A stretch of DNA of 64,000 bases from Clostridia bacterium (GCA_910575725.1 CAJTFE010000001.1:269360-333359), one strand, 5' to 3'; counted from the first letter of the stretch, positions 40,056-49,430 are shown. Numbers and translations are program-made. The notes: generated by a model not told the origin, from the letters alone.

Positions 40056-41451
40056 ATGGAAGCAGCAATAACGAAAATCAACCCTCTCGGCACAGAAAGG
40101 GTTGGAAAACTGATGATGCGTTATGCAGTGCCAAGTATTATTTCCATTGTGGTGAATTCACTGTATAACATGGTAGACCAGGTCTTTATCGGCCAGGGGG
40201 GTAGGATATCTTGGAAATGCGGCAACGAATGTAATTATGCCGATTTCAACGATTATGCTGGCCCTCGGCTTTATGTTTGGGGACGGGGCGGCAGCTTTTA
40301 TGAGCCTGCACCTTGGGAAAAAGGAACCGGAAAAAGCTGCAAAAGGCATAGGGAATATGGTAGCGATAGTCATTGGAACCGGAATTGTCCTGATGATCTT
40401 GTTTGAATTGTTTTTGACACCGCTTTGCCGGCTGTTTGGGGCTACGGATAACGTACTTCCTTATGCGCTGGACTATGGACGGATCATTGTACTTGGATTT
40501 CCCTTTTCAATCATCTGTTCTGCTTTTGGAAGTCCGATCCGTGCTGACGGCAGACCGAAGATAAGCATGGCCGGTCTCCTGATCGGATGCGCTGCAAATA
40601 TGATTCTTGACCCGGTTTTTATTTTTGTATGTGGGTGGGGCGTAAAAGGAGCTGCATGGGCAACGATACTGGGGCAGGTATTGAATGCGCTTTACTTTAT
40701 TATCTGTTTGTTTCAATTTAAGACAATTAAAATAAAAAAAGAATATTTTATCCCGGATGTAAGGGTTGTGGGGAACATCGCTTCTCTTGGAACATCCAGC
40801 CTTATTTCACAGATTGCTTCGGTGTTCGTTATTGCAATTATGAATAATATGCTGGTAAAGTACGGGGCGGTTTCTAAATATGGAGCTGATATTCCATTGG
40901 CAGCGTTGGGTGTCACGATGAAGGTCAGCCAGTTGATTACCGGGGTTACATTAGGGATTGCAAGCGGCGTGCAGCCGATTCTTGGATACAATTACGGAAG
41001 CAGACAGCATGACCGTGTTAAAAGTACATTGAAATGGTCGCTTATTTTGGGTACCGCAATCATGTTTGCGGCATTGTTTATCTTCCAGGTTTTCCCGGAG
41101 CAGATCATCGGTATTTTTGGCCAGGAATCAGACCTTTATGTAGAATTCGCGGTAAAATGTTTCCGCATTTATCTGCTTGCCTGTTTTCTGATCCCGTCGG
41201 GCGCAGTTGTAGGTATTTTTTTTCAGGCAATCGGAAAGCCGATTCCAGCTGCGGCGCTTACCCTTTCAAGGCAGATTATCCTGTTGATTCCTGCTATGCT
41301 GATTTTAGGTTATACAATGGGGGTGGAAGGAATTTTATGGGCAGGCCCGTTTTCTGACGCTTTGTCTGGAATTATTGCATTGATTACAGTGAAAGTATTC
41401 TGGAAACGTATTTTTGAGAATAAGGGACAAAAAGAAACAGCAGGGAGGTAA
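40056..41451 (+). pseudogene. MATE-family multidrug efflux pump, one-base frameshift in a G-run
   Basis: The first frame (from MEAAITKINPLGTERVGKL) has the MATE start MRYAVPSIISIVVNSLYNMVD and then QVFIGQG. At a run of six G (40196-40201) the frame shifts by one base. The continuing frame reads GYLGNAATNVIMPIS and on to the end with all later membrane segments. Removing one G restores a 464-residue pump of normal length. It could be a dead gene, a phase-variable gene or a sequencing error. A cytidylate-kinase-like gene follows six bases after the stop. Confidence 0.85.
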
Positions 41452-41457
41452 TGGATT

Positions 41458-42078
41458 ATGGCAGGTCAGGCTATTACAATCGGACGGCAATGCGGAAGCG
41501 GCGGACATACCATAGGGGAGCAGGCTGCTAAAATACTTGGCGTTCCCTTTTATGACAGAGAACTGATAGAAATGACGGCACAGGAAAGCGGTTTTGGAAA
41601 AGAGTTCGTGGAGGAACAGGGGGAACACCGTAACAGCAGTATGCTGTATAATCTGGTGAAAAATTTATCTTATTCCCGTACCATGCCCTCTGGAAATTCG
41701 GAATACCTGCAGGATAAAATTTTCTTTGCCCAGAGAAAGATCATCACGGAACTTGCAGAAAAAGGACCCTGTGTGATCGTGGGACGCTGTGCGGATTCTA
41801 TTCTGAAAGAAACAGGAAACAGTCTGAATATCTATATTCATGCGGAAAAAGCATTTAAGGCAAAGCATCTTATGGAAAGAAACCGTGTGTCTTATGATGA
41901 GGCTGTCAGAGAAATGGAACGGCTGGATAAACGCAGGGCTTCCCATTATAAATATTATACGGACCAGGTATGGGGTCTTGCAAAGAATTACCATCTGTGC
42001 CTGGACAGCAGCCTGATTGGGATTGAAAAATGTGTTTCTGTAATCTGTGATATTTATCAGTCCATAAATGCAGGGTAA
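41458..42078 (+). CDS. Cytidylate kinase-like family protein
   Basis: 206 residues. The N-terminal loop ITIGRQCGSGGHTIG is the P-loop variant of this family, then LGVPFYDRELIEM, PCVIVGRCADSIL and RRASHYKYYTDQVWG. It is related to cytidylate kinase but belongs to the group of unknown substrate that is common in Clostridia, often next to MATE pumps as here. AGGGAGGT precedes the ATG. Confidence 0.85.
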   Translation: MAGQAITIGRQCGSGGHTIGEQAAKILGVPFYDRELIEMTAQESGFGKEFVEEQGEHRNSSMLYNLVKNLSYSRTMPSGNSEYLQDKIFFAQRKIITELAEKGPCVIVGRCADSILKETGNSLNIYIHAEKAFKAKHLMERNRVSYDEAVREMERLDKRRASHYKYYTDQVWGLAKNYHLCLDSSLIGIEKCVSVICDIYQSINAG

Positions 42079-42199
42079 TAGAGAAGAAACCATCCATTTG
42101 CTGTAATTAAAGGTTAGCCAATCGAGACTATCTGCCGATATAATTATAAAGAAGTGTAAAGCTTGTGAAGATAGAGGCAAGAAACGGGAGGTGTAGTTT

Positions 42200-43102
42200 T
42201 TGGATTTTACAGCAATACAATCATTGGGCATATATACAAAAAATATGGAAATGCAGTTGAAGTGGCAGAAGAAAAAGGCGGACAATGACTTCACTGCGGA
42301 CGGAAGTACAAAATTGACGGATCCCACAGCACGTCAAGCCGAGGAGATTCGCAAGGCGCAGGCGGACGGCACCGCCAAGCTTTCTTCTCAGATACGTACA
42401 AAGCTGGCGACAGGCAAAAAGCTGACCCAGGAGGAGATGACGTATCTGGAGAAGCATGATCCCCAGATGTACCAGAAGGTAAAAGCCATCGAAGCCGAGC
42501 AGAAAAGCTATGAAAAGAAGCTGAAAAGCTGCAAGACGAAGGAAGAAGTGCAGCAGGTCAGGACGGAGCGTGTGGCAGCGTCCTTAAGCGTCGTAAACAA
42601 TGTGAAAAATAATCCGGCCATACCTGAGGGAGCCAAGCTTGGAATTATGTGGCAGGAGCTTCAGAAGAATATGGCAGTGGAAGAGACTGTAAGAAAATTT
42701 GTGGAGAGCGGACAATATGCCCAGCTTCCAACAGAAGCAGAGAAACAGGAAGTGGAGAAGGAACTCAAGGAATTAAAGGAAGCCGAGCTTGGAATCAAGG
42801 ATACCCAGGAGAGCGGCAAAGAGAAAGAACCGGCGGAACATACCGAAGAAAAGGAAGGAAAAGTACAAGAGCCTGGGACAGGCAGCGTGAAGGAAAATAT
42901 TCCGGCAGAACATGCAGAAAAGGCAGAGAGCCCTGAAAGCGCCAAAAAGGAGCAGCTCCTCTTGCAGGAGCGAAGGTTTACACGTGCCCGGCTGGAGGCA
43001 GCGCCGGAAACGCTGAAGGTGAAGCGTGCCAAAGCCAGGGCGGCATATAAAGGAAGCAGTGTTGAGATTCCGGAACAGATTGTGGATGTTAAAGTAAAGT
43101 GA
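42200..43102 (+). CDS. Orphan hydrophilic coiled-coil protein
   Basis: Not recognised. 300 residues, no membrane segment or signal peptide, very rich in Lys and Glu. It starts MDFTAIQSLGIYTKNM. The first 200 residues look helical with coiled-coil potential; residues about 195-255 are a low-complexity Glu/Lys/Pro/Ala stretch; the end is basic (RARLEAAPETLKVKRAKARA). The start is TTG after GGGAGGTG. Upstream, GCCGATATAATT (42134-42145) resembles the -10 box of motility sigma-28 promoters, but no TAAA box stands at the right distance. A strong terminator follows. Confidence 0.75.
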   Translation: MDFTAIQSLGIYTKNMEMQLKWQKKKADNDFTADGSTKLTDPTARQAEEIRKAQADGTAKLSSQIRTKLATGKKLTQEEMTYLEKHDPQMYQKVKAIEAEQKSYEKKLKSCKTKEEVQQVRTERVAASLSVVNNVKNNPAIPEGAKLGIMWQELQKNMAVEETVRKFVESGQYAQLPTEAEKQEVEKELKELKEAELGIKDTQESGKEKEPAEHTEEKEGKVQEPGTGSVKENIPAEHAEKAESPESAKKEQLLLQERRFTRARLEAAPETLKVKRAKARAAYKGSSVEIPEQIVDVKVK

Positions 43103-43168
43103 ATAACATCCTGATCAAACGGAATCACATATAAGGAAATCCCTGAAAAGAAAATATGCGGCGCAGAG

Positions 43169-43217
43169 CCGGAGCAAGCCCCTGTGAAACGAGACAGGCG
43201 CCTGCTCCGGTTTTTTG
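43169..43217 (+). terminator. Terminator of the orphan gene
   Basis: CCGGAGCA pairs with TGCTCCGG, with inner CCTGT/ACAGG, followed by TTTTTT. Confidence 0.9.
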
Positions 43218-43326
43218 TATCCCTTATGAGAAATTTCTCAAAAAGGATATTACTTGAATAAGAATGGGATCTATGTTAATTTCATAGAAGAAATTTTATG
43301 TTTTTTGTACAAATTTCTTTTTTTTC

Positions 43327-43355
43327 TGCAACATTTCAACAATTCAGAGACTCTA
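43327..43355 (+). promoter_or_regulatory. Candidate ECF-type promoter before the sigma gene
   Basis: TGCAAC and GACTCTA are 16 bp apart, close to the TGAAAC-N16-CGTC pattern of sigma-M-like ECF promoters, and 44 bp before the ECF sigma gene. Self-activation is common for these factors. The match is imperfect. Confidence 0.4.
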
Positions 43356-43398
43356 TATTATTAGAAATGCATTTCAAGAACAAGTGAGGTGGGAGGAA

Positions 43399-43854
43399 AT
43401 GGAACGCTTTTTGGAGCAGTACCAGGCAGTTTATCAAGACATGTATCGCCTGGCTTATTATTACATGGGCAATGCCCAGGATGCCGAGGATGCAGTTCAG
43501 GAGACAGCGCTGGCCGCCTATGAGAATTTTCACAGATTGAAAGACAAGGAAGCCTTCCGCCCCTGGATCTTCCGAATCCTGGTAAACCGCTGTAAGAAAA
43601 GCTTAAAGAAACGAAACCGCTGGGGAATTCGAAAGGAAGCGCCGGAGCCCTTCTATGAGCCAAGCCTCACTTCCCAGGCAGAGGTTTTAGAGCTTCTTGG
43701 AAGATTGGAGGAAGAGGAGCGCCTGATCGTAGCCCTTACCGTATTCGGCGGCTACAAAGGGGAGGAAATCGCCCGGCTGCTGAATAAAAACCACAGCACT
43801 GTCCGCTCCAAATACCGCCGGGCACTCAAAAAGCTGGAATCGGAGCTTACATAA
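43399..43854 (+). CDS. ECF-type RNA polymerase sigma factor
   Basis: 151 residues with region 2 (YRLAYYYMGNAQDAEDAVQET, then FRPWIFRILVNRCKK) and region 4 (LIVALTVFGGYKGEEIARLL followed by STVRSKYRRALKKL). It belongs to the SigM/SigV/SigW-like ECF group. ATG 43399 follows GGGAGG; a GTG 15 bases earlier overlaps that site. The next gene encodes a membrane beta-propeller protein that probably holds the sigma factor inactive. Confidence 0.92.
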   Translation: MERFLEQYQAVYQDMYRLAYYYMGNAQDAEDAVQETALAAYENFHRLKDKEAFRPWIFRILVNRCKKSLKKRNRWGIRKEAPEPFYEPSLTSQAEVLELLGRLEEEERLIVALTVFGGYKGEEIARLLNKNHSTVRSKYRRALKKLESELT

Positions 43855-43865
43855 GTGATATTGAC

Positions 43866-43886
43866 ATTCGGAACTGGAAATAGGAG
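43866..43886 (+). repeat. Type B repeat, right-end fragment
   Basis: ATTCGGAACTGGAAATAGGAG matches the right terminus of the type B repeat and gives the beta-propeller gene its ribosome-binding site. The rest of the element is absent. Confidence 0.6.
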
Positions 43887-43894
43887 ATGCAGAA

Positions 43895-46027
43895 ATGAAG
43901 AAAGAAGAAGAAATTTTAAATAAAATCCGTGAAAAAGGGAAGAAACTAGAGATTCCGCCCGGCCTGGCCCCGGAATGGATGCAGGAAACCTTAAAAGAGC
44001 ATGCAAGAAAGCAGTACTTCCGCAAAGGCCGCCTGTATCCGGCTCTGGCTGCCGCAGCCAGTTTTTGTCTGATAGCCGGACTTTTACTGCATATTGTCTC
44101 TTTAGGCCTCCTGTCTCAAAAAAATTACCTGGATGTGAAAGTTCTTCCCCAAGTAGAAATAAATAATCCCCAGGGGCAGCCGGAGGCCCCAAAAGAAGAG
44201 CAGGAGCTTTTAAACCTCCCAGAGATGACCTACGAGGAAATCTATGCCCGTCTCTCCGAAAGCTGGAAGTCTTACCAGGAGGACTTAGCCTATGAAGCAA
44301 GAAGAGAAGCCTCCTATGATACGGCTGGGAATTCTGCCGCTCCGACAGTGGAGAAAAAACAGGAGGCAGTCAAGGATGCTGAGGCTGAATCAGCCTTTGG
44401 CCGGACCAATATACAGACAGCCGGAGTTGACGAGGCCGACCGCATTAAAAACGACGGCCGTTACCTGTACCAGATAGCCAGAAAGCAGATAAAAAAAGAG
44501 GACGGCGCGCCGGAGGGGGAAGAACAGGGTATCCAGATCCTGGATACAAGGGATGGTCTTAAAGAAGCAGCCTTTCTGGAGGGATTTGAGAACCTGGAAG
44601 AATTTTATCTGTGGGAGGATTTCATCATTACCATAGAAAATAAATACTACGAAACGGAAGACACTGTTTCCATGGCAAAAAAAGAAGGCGTCAAAGAAGC
44701 AGAGGATCTGGCAGTCTGCGGCGCAGATCTGCAGAGGGCCTACCATGAGATCACCATCTACGACATTGCAGACAAGAGCAGTCCGAAGAAACAGAAAACC
44801 TTCACCCTCCAGGGAATCTGCGAGAGCTCCCGGATATCCGAAGGCTTCTTCTATGGAATCAGCTCCTTTACGGCAATGCCGGGAGAGGGAGAAAAAGACT
44901 ATGATGCCTATATACCCACCCTGGACGGCAGCAAACTGTCCGCTGACAAAATATACTGCCCGGACTATGTGGAAGGAAGCAGTTTCCTGGTACTGGTATC
45001 CATTGATCTTTCCAATCCCACAGAATTTGCGGACACCCGGGCTGTTCTGGCCGGATCCGGCGACTGCTATGTAAGCCGGAAAAACATTTACATGACCTAT
45101 TATCAGTCTGTCTACGAAAAAGAGCCCCAGCAGGAAGGCACTGTCCTTGACAAAACCAAGATTCTGCGTTTCTCCTACTTAAAAGGCCGGTTTTACGCCC
45201 AGGCAGAAGGTGAAGTCCCGGGCCGTACAGACAACAGCTTCTCCCTGGACGAATACCAGGGCGACCTCAGAATTGCCACAACCGTTCAAGAATACCAGGC
45301 TCGAAAAATAACCGATGACCGCACCGGCGGGGTCCTTGGCTACGACTACGGAGAAAGCAAAGAAACCAACGCTCTGTACGTTCTGGGACGCTCTCTCAAT
45401 ATAAAAGGAAAAATAGAGGGCTTAGCAGAAGGCGAACACATCAAATCCGCCCGTTTCCTGGGAGACACCGGCTACCTCGTCACCTTCCGCCAGACGGATC
45501 CCCTGTTCGCTCTGGATCTGTCCGACCCTGAGAATCCCAAAGTCCTGGGCGAACTGAAGATAAGCGGATTTTCCGAATATCTCCATTACTACGGAGAAAA
45601 TCTGCTCCTGGGAATCGGAATGGAAGTCGACGAAGAAACAGGCCGGGAAGAAGGCATGAAGCTGTCCATGTTCGACATTGCCAATCCGGCTTCCCCGAAA
45701 GAGCGGGCGAAGCTGAATCTTAAGGATTATAATTACAGCGAAGCCTTATGGGATCACCATGCTCTTCTCATTGACACCACTGAAAACATCATAGGCTTCG
45801 AAGCCGAAGGCAGCAGCCGCGGCAGCTATTGGAAGGAATATCTCGTCTACTCCTACGAAAACGGTGCTTTCATCCAAAAATTAAGATTAAAGCCCTCAGA
45901 TGACACTCAAACCTGGAACCGGACCCGCGGCACCTTCATAGGCGAAACCTTTTACATCCTCTCCGAGAACGGAACAGCCAGCTCCTACAGTCTTGCCACC
46001 GGCGCATTAATAGAAGAATTGAAGTAA
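43895..46027 (+). CDS. Membrane-anchored beta-propeller protein, probable anti-sigma factor
   Basis: 710 residues. A short cytoplasmic N-terminus (residues 1-47) is followed by one membrane helix (about 48-72, ALAAAASFCLIAGLLLHIV), a linker, and a large extracellular domain of the PF09826 type, a beta-propeller distantly related to WD40. Its GRTNIQTAGVDEADRIKNDG motif is diagnostic. The gene follows an ECF sigma gene by 40 bases. By analogy with other one-pass partners of ECF factors, the cytoplasmic tail would bind the sigma factor and the propeller would sense the envelope. That role is inferred. Confidence 0.85.
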   Translation: MKKEEEILNKIREKGKKLEIPPGLAPEWMQETLKEHARKQYFRKGRLYPALAAAASFCLIAGLLLHIVSLGLLSQKNYLDVKVLPQVEINNPQGQPEAPKEEQELLNLPEMTYEEIYARLSESWKSYQEDLAYEARREASYDTAGNSAAPTVEKKQEAVKDAEAESAFGRTNIQTAGVDEADRIKNDGRYLYQIARKQIKKEDGAPEGEEQGIQILDTRDGLKEAAFLEGFENLEEFYLWEDFIITIENKYYETEDTVSMAKKEGVKEAEDLAVCGADLQRAYHEITIYDIADKSSPKKQKTFTLQGICESSRISEGFFYGISSFTAMPGEGEKDYDAYIPTLDGSKLSADKIYCPDYVEGSSFLVLVSIDLSNPTEFADTRAVLAGSGDCYVSRKNIYMTYYQSVYEKEPQQEGTVLDKTKILRFSYLKGRFYAQAEGEVPGRTDNSFSLDEYQGDLRIATTVQEYQARKITDDRTGGVLGYDYGESKETNALYVLGRSLNIKGKIEGLAEGEHIKSARFLGDTGYLVTFRQTDPLFALDLSDPENPKVLGELKISGFSEYLHYYGENLLLGIGMEVDEETGREEGMKLSMFDIANPASPKERAKLNLKDYNYSEALWDHHALLIDTTENIIGFEAEGSSRGSYWKEYLVYSYENGAFIQKLRLKPSDDTQTWNRTRGTFIGETFYILSENGTASSYSLATGALIEELK

Positions 46028-46074
46028 TACCATCCTGACTGTGACTGCGGAAATTCCGATTCGAAAACCAGGAA

Positions 46075-46112
46075 ACGGCAGGAGCCTGCTCCACAGACTC
46101 TTGCCGTCTTTC
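46075..46112. terminator. Terminator between the propeller gene and sigG
   Basis: ACGGCAGGAG pairs with CTCTTGCCGT, followed by CTTTCT. It separates converging genes. Confidence 0.7.
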
Positions 46113-46136
46113 TATATTTTAAACCTCTCTCGTTTT

Positions 46137-46919
46137 TTAAGAAATCTTCAAATAATTTCTCATATTCTTCAAAGCATTCTTTTCCAGCCTGCTGACCTGC
46201 GCCTGGGAAATCCCAATCTCATCCGCCACCTCCATCTGCGTCTTGCCCTGGAAAAACCGCAGATTAATAATATAATTTTCCCGTTCCGGCAGTTTCTTCA
46301 TAGCCTCCGAGAGTGAGAGCTCCTCCACCCAGAGCTCTTCCTTATTCTTCTTGTCACTAATCTGATCCATTACATACAGCGTATCTCCGCCCTCTGTATA
46401 AACGGGCTCATAAAGGCTCACCGGGCTCTGAATCGCATCCAGAGCAAAAATAATATCCTCATCGGGAATCCCGATCTCCTCTGCAATCTCGCTAATCGTA
46501 GGCTCCTTAGAATTCTTCCGCATCAACTCTTCCTTGGCATAAATCGCCTTATAAGCCGTATCGCGGAGAGACCTGCTCACACGAATGGAATTGTTATCTC
46601 TTAGATATCTTCGAATCTCTCCGATAATCATCGGCACCGCATAAGTAGAAAACTTTACACCCAGCTTATCGTCAAAATTGTCAATGGCTTTCATAAGCCC
46701 GATACACCCAATCTGAAATAGATCGTCCACATTTTCACTGCTGGCAGAAAATCTCTTAATCACACTCAAAACCAGCCGCAGATTTCCCTTGATGTACAGT
46801 TCCCGTGCTTCTTTATCCCCCTGTGAGATCCGCGCCCACAGTGCGTCCTTTTCCTCTTGTTTCAGAAGAGGGAGCTTAGCCGTATTTACTCCGCATATTT
46901 CCACCTTGTTTAATGCCAT
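46137..46919 (-). CDS. sigG: Sporulation sigma factor sigma-G
   Basis: 260 residues, the late forespore-specific sigma factor. Its N-terminus MALNKVEICGVNTAKLPLL is the conserved sigma-G start that binds the anti-sigma CsfB/SpoIIAB. Regions 2 (NLRLVLSVIKRFSASSENVDDLFQIG), 3 and 4 (MEVADEIGISQAQVSRLEKNAL) are complete. Its presence implies an endospore programme. It lies apart from sigE here. Confidence 0.95.
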   Translation of the reverse strand: MALNKVEICGVNTAKLPLLKQEEKDALWARISQGDKEARELYIKGNLRLVLSVIKRFSASSENVDDLFQIGCIGLMKAIDNFDDKLGVKFSTYAVPMIIGEIRRYLRDNNSIRVSRSLRDTAYKAIYAKEELMRKNSKEPTISEIAEEIGIPDEDIIFALDAIQSPVSLYEPVYTEGGDTLYVMDQISDKKNKEELWVEELSLSEAMKKLPERENYIINLRFFQGKTQMEVADEIGISQAQVSRLEKNALKNMRNYLKIS

Positions 46920-47120
46920 CCCGCGAAAGTCCTCCTTGCTGTCTTAAGAACCGCAACAAAAATCTATGTAAGGATTTTCCTAGATTGTTTGTGCTGTTTC
47001 CTGTTATTAAAAAGATTTCCAGCAGCTATGTTTCTATACGCAGTAAGTGGAAAATAAAAAAAATAATAGTCCTTGACAATTGAAAAAGAACGGATTTTAT
47101 TGAAAATCAATAAAAATTTT

Positions 47121-47149
47121 TTGAAAAATGAAGTTATCAGAGGTATAAT
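47121..47149 (+). promoter_or_regulatory. Promoter of the multi-pass membrane protein gene
   Basis: TTGAAA and TATAAT are 17 bp apart. A second possible -35 (TTGACA, 47073) has only TTTATT at the right distance. The remainder of the 308-bp region back to sigG shows no gene and no clear forespore promoter. Confidence 0.7.
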
Positions 47150-47227
47150 AAAAAACAGGAAGATATAGAGCTTTTTCCGGTTTTAAAGGAATCATGTTCT
47201 ACATTGAAAAGAAAGAGGTGCAAACAT

Positions 47228-48385
47228 ATGGGGTATCTGCTGCTGTTTTTTCTGTTCCTTGGCCTGATGCTGATTCCAGGCCCTCTGCTTACTGTCTGGA
47301 ATATTCAGAATCTGCTGCTTCAGCGGGAACATACAGGGAAGTTTGAAGCTGTATTATTTGGCGTAGGCATCCTTTACAGCTTTCTGCTTTATGGTCTCTG
47401 GGATCCCAGAGGCTGGAAGGAAAGCATTCAGATAAATCAGGATATGTCTTCCCTCCATGAGCCTCTCTCCGGTGAGCATATGCTGAGCATACTGGCGCTG
47501 ATAGCGGTAGGCTTGATTTCCTATGCCTATCTGAAATCAAAAAAGGATACGGCGCCGCCTTTGGCAGCCGTGCTCTCCATGGCGGGAGTGTATCTTGGCA
47601 TTATGGTGAATCTGCTGGTGATTGTACAGTTGTTTGGGGGAGCTGCGGCAGATGTTCCCTTTGGAAACGCATTTCCCGGAGATATTCTTTTGATGATGCT
47701 GGTTCCCTTTAATTATATTCTGCTGTCGGTGCATCTTTTGCTCCGGGTAGTAAAGGGGCAGAGCAGGAGGGTGCAGAGCGAGAGAGCAGAGCAGCAAGGG
47801 GCTGGGACGGGGGAAGAGCCTGGGCCTTATAAAACCCCTTTTTTAAATGACTGCAGCCGCATTCTGGGAGAAAGTGAGCATTGGGCCTTGTATGCCCTGC
47901 TCTTAACACTGCCGCTGCTTTGCATCATCGCTTCGGCGCTGCTGTTATTCGGACAGCGGCCGGACAGCGTTATCCGGGCTTTTACAGAGACAAGCGACTG
48001 GGCCTTGTCTGCCAGGGTATCGCCGCCGGAGGTGCTCATTGACAGCCATTATCTGTGTACCGTGGCCATGCAGGGCCATCGGGAATTGGTGAAGCCCCAG
48101 AGGCTTGGACTTCGAAGGGGCAGTAAGATCATGGTAAACCGCCAGCTCTGTGTAGCCAATGCCTTTGAGCAGCTGCTGGAGGAGCGCACACCCAGGTTTC
48201 ACCGGGCAGTGCGGAAGTTTTATGATACCTGCGGTTATCCCATTTCCAGGCATATCTGCACGCCGCTGACAGCCGATATCATCTATTTGATTATGAAGCC
48301 CCTGGAGTGGCTGTTTGTGGCAGCGCTGTATCTCTTTGACGCAAAGCCGGAGGATCGAATTGCCCGGCAGTATCTTCCGCTATAA
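47228..48385 (+). CDS. Multi-pass membrane protein, possibly DUF6688 family
   Basis: A 385-residue membrane protein of unknown function. Four to five hydrophobic helices lie in the first half (GYLLLFFLFLGLMLIPGPLL and on), then a charged loop of about 30 residues, another helix pair and a C-terminal cytoplasmic domain with CTVAMQGHRELVKPQRLGLR and CGYPISRHICTPLTADIIY. I believe it matches DUF6688 but cannot confirm this. ATG 47228 follows AGAGGTG; a TTG at 47204 lacks a site. Confidence 0.7.
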   Translation: MGYLLLFFLFLGLMLIPGPLLTVWNIQNLLLQREHTGKFEAVLFGVGILYSFLLYGLWDPRGWKESIQINQDMSSLHEPLSGEHMLSILALIAVGLISYAYLKSKKDTAPPLAAVLSMAGVYLGIMVNLLVIVQLFGGAAADVPFGNAFPGDILLMMLVPFNYILLSVHLLLRVVKGQSRRVQSERAEQQGAGTGEEPGPYKTPFLNDCSRILGESEHWALYALLLTLPLLCIIASALLLFGQRPDSVIRAFTETSDWALSARVSPPEVLIDSHYLCTVAMQGHRELVKPQRLGLRRGSKIMVNRQLCVANAFEQLLEERTPRFHRAVRKFYDTCGYPISRHICTPLTADIIYLIMKPLEWLFVAALYLFDAKPEDRIARQYLPL

Positions 48386-48422
48386 GCTTTACAACGGACT
48401 ACCAGGAAAGGAGTACGACCTT

Positions 48423-49292
48423 ATGCTTTTGGAGAAACTAAAGGAAGAGGCCGGCTTTACAAACCACGAAAAAGAAGTTGCCGGCTATATTCTGGCTCAT
48501 CTGGACGAGATTCCGGGGATGTCAAGCGGAGGGCTTGCCCGGGCCTCTTTTACAAGCAAGGCCACTGTGGTGCGCTTAAGCCAGAAGCTCGGCCTTTCCG
48601 GTTACCAGGAATTCAAGCTGAAGCTGGTGGAGGAAATCAATCAGAAAAATCGTCTTTCCCAGCTGCTGGAGGGAGAGCCGATCACGAATCAGAGCACCTA
48701 TACGGACATTATTCATACCCTTCCCGTCCTCTATGACAAAGCAGTGACGAACACGCGGCTTGCCTTAGACAAGAATGTTATGAACCGGATCAACAGCATA
48801 CTTCAGAGAGCAGAGTGTATCGATCTCTATGGTACAGGCATCAGCTACATACTGGCGCAGTCGGCGGTATTTAAATTCGCCACCCTGGGCTTGGAGTGTT
48901 CGGCTTACGAGAGCATCAACGGCCACTATCTGGCGGCCCGGAAGAATAAGAAAACCCTTGCCTTTTTGATCAGCTTTACGGGAGCCAACCGTACCGTTAT
49001 TCAGATGGCAAAGTATCTTAGGGAGGGGACGAATAATTATGTGGTGGGGCTGATGGGCCCTCATAACCAGGTGATCCGCAGATGGTGCCATGAAGTGGTG
49101 GAGATTCCCAACCGGGATTCCCTTCTGTGCCTGGATGTGATTACCTCCTTTTCTGCTGTTACTTATGTGCTGGATATTTTCTTTTCCCTGCTCCTGGCAA
49201 AACGCTATGAAGAGCATGCGCAATCTTCCCTGGAAATGCTGACCCATATGGATCTGCTTCTGGACAAAAGTGAAAATGCCGATAATGAGTGA
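48423..49292 (+). CDS. MurR/RpiR-family transcriptional regulator
   Basis: 289 residues. The N-terminal helix-turn-helix of the RpiR type (SFTSKATVVRLSQKLGLSGYQEFKLKL) is followed by a SIS sugar-phosphate-binding domain (CIDLYGTGISYILAQ, LISFTGANRTVIQMA). It most likely controls the beta-glucoside PTS and phospho-glucosidase genes just downstream, sensing a sugar phosphate. ATG 48423 follows AAAGGAG; a much longer frame overlaps the previous gene. Confidence 0.92.
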   Translation: MLLEKLKEEAGFTNHEKEVAGYILAHLDEIPGMSSGGLARASFTSKATVVRLSQKLGLSGYQEFKLKLVEEINQKNRLSQLLEGEPITNQSTYTDIIHTLPVLYDKAVTNTRLALDKNVMNRINSILQRAECIDLYGTGISYILAQSAVFKFATLGLECSAYESINGHYLAARKNKKTLAFLISFTGANRTVIQMAKYLREGTNNYVVGLMGPHNQVIRRWCHEVVEIPNRDSLLCLDVITSFSAVTYVLDIFFSLLLAKRYEEHAQSSLEMLTHMDLLLDKSENADNE

Positions 49293-49328
49293 CGTCCTAA
49301 GACAAACAACGGGATAATTCAAAATTTT

Positions 49329-49361
49329 GAACCTCTGTTACAAAGACAGGGGTTCTTTTTT
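49329..49361 (+). terminator. Terminator after the RpiR gene
   Basis: GAACCTCTG pairs with CAGGGGTTC over a nine-base loop, followed by TTTTTTG. Confidence 0.88.
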
Positions 49362-49401
49362 GACGATTTCTGAAACGATGAAACTATCCTTTTTCCATTC
49401 A

Positions 49402-49430
49402 TTGCCGGAAAAGGGCGCTTATGCTATATT
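49402..49430 (+). promoter_or_regulatory. Promoter of the beta-glucoside PTS operon
   Basis: TTGCCG and TATATT are 17 bp apart. Just upstream, TTTCTGAAACGATGAAAC (49370-49387) contains repeated GAAAC/TTTC pieces that could bind the RpiR-type regulator. No BglG-type antiterminator site is visible. Confidence 0.6.

Noticed and set aside
42108..42141. Sigma-28 promoter TAAA...GCCGATAT
   Set aside because: The -10-like box is good but the nearest TAAA is 22 bp away, against the usual 15-16, so it is reported only as a resemblance.
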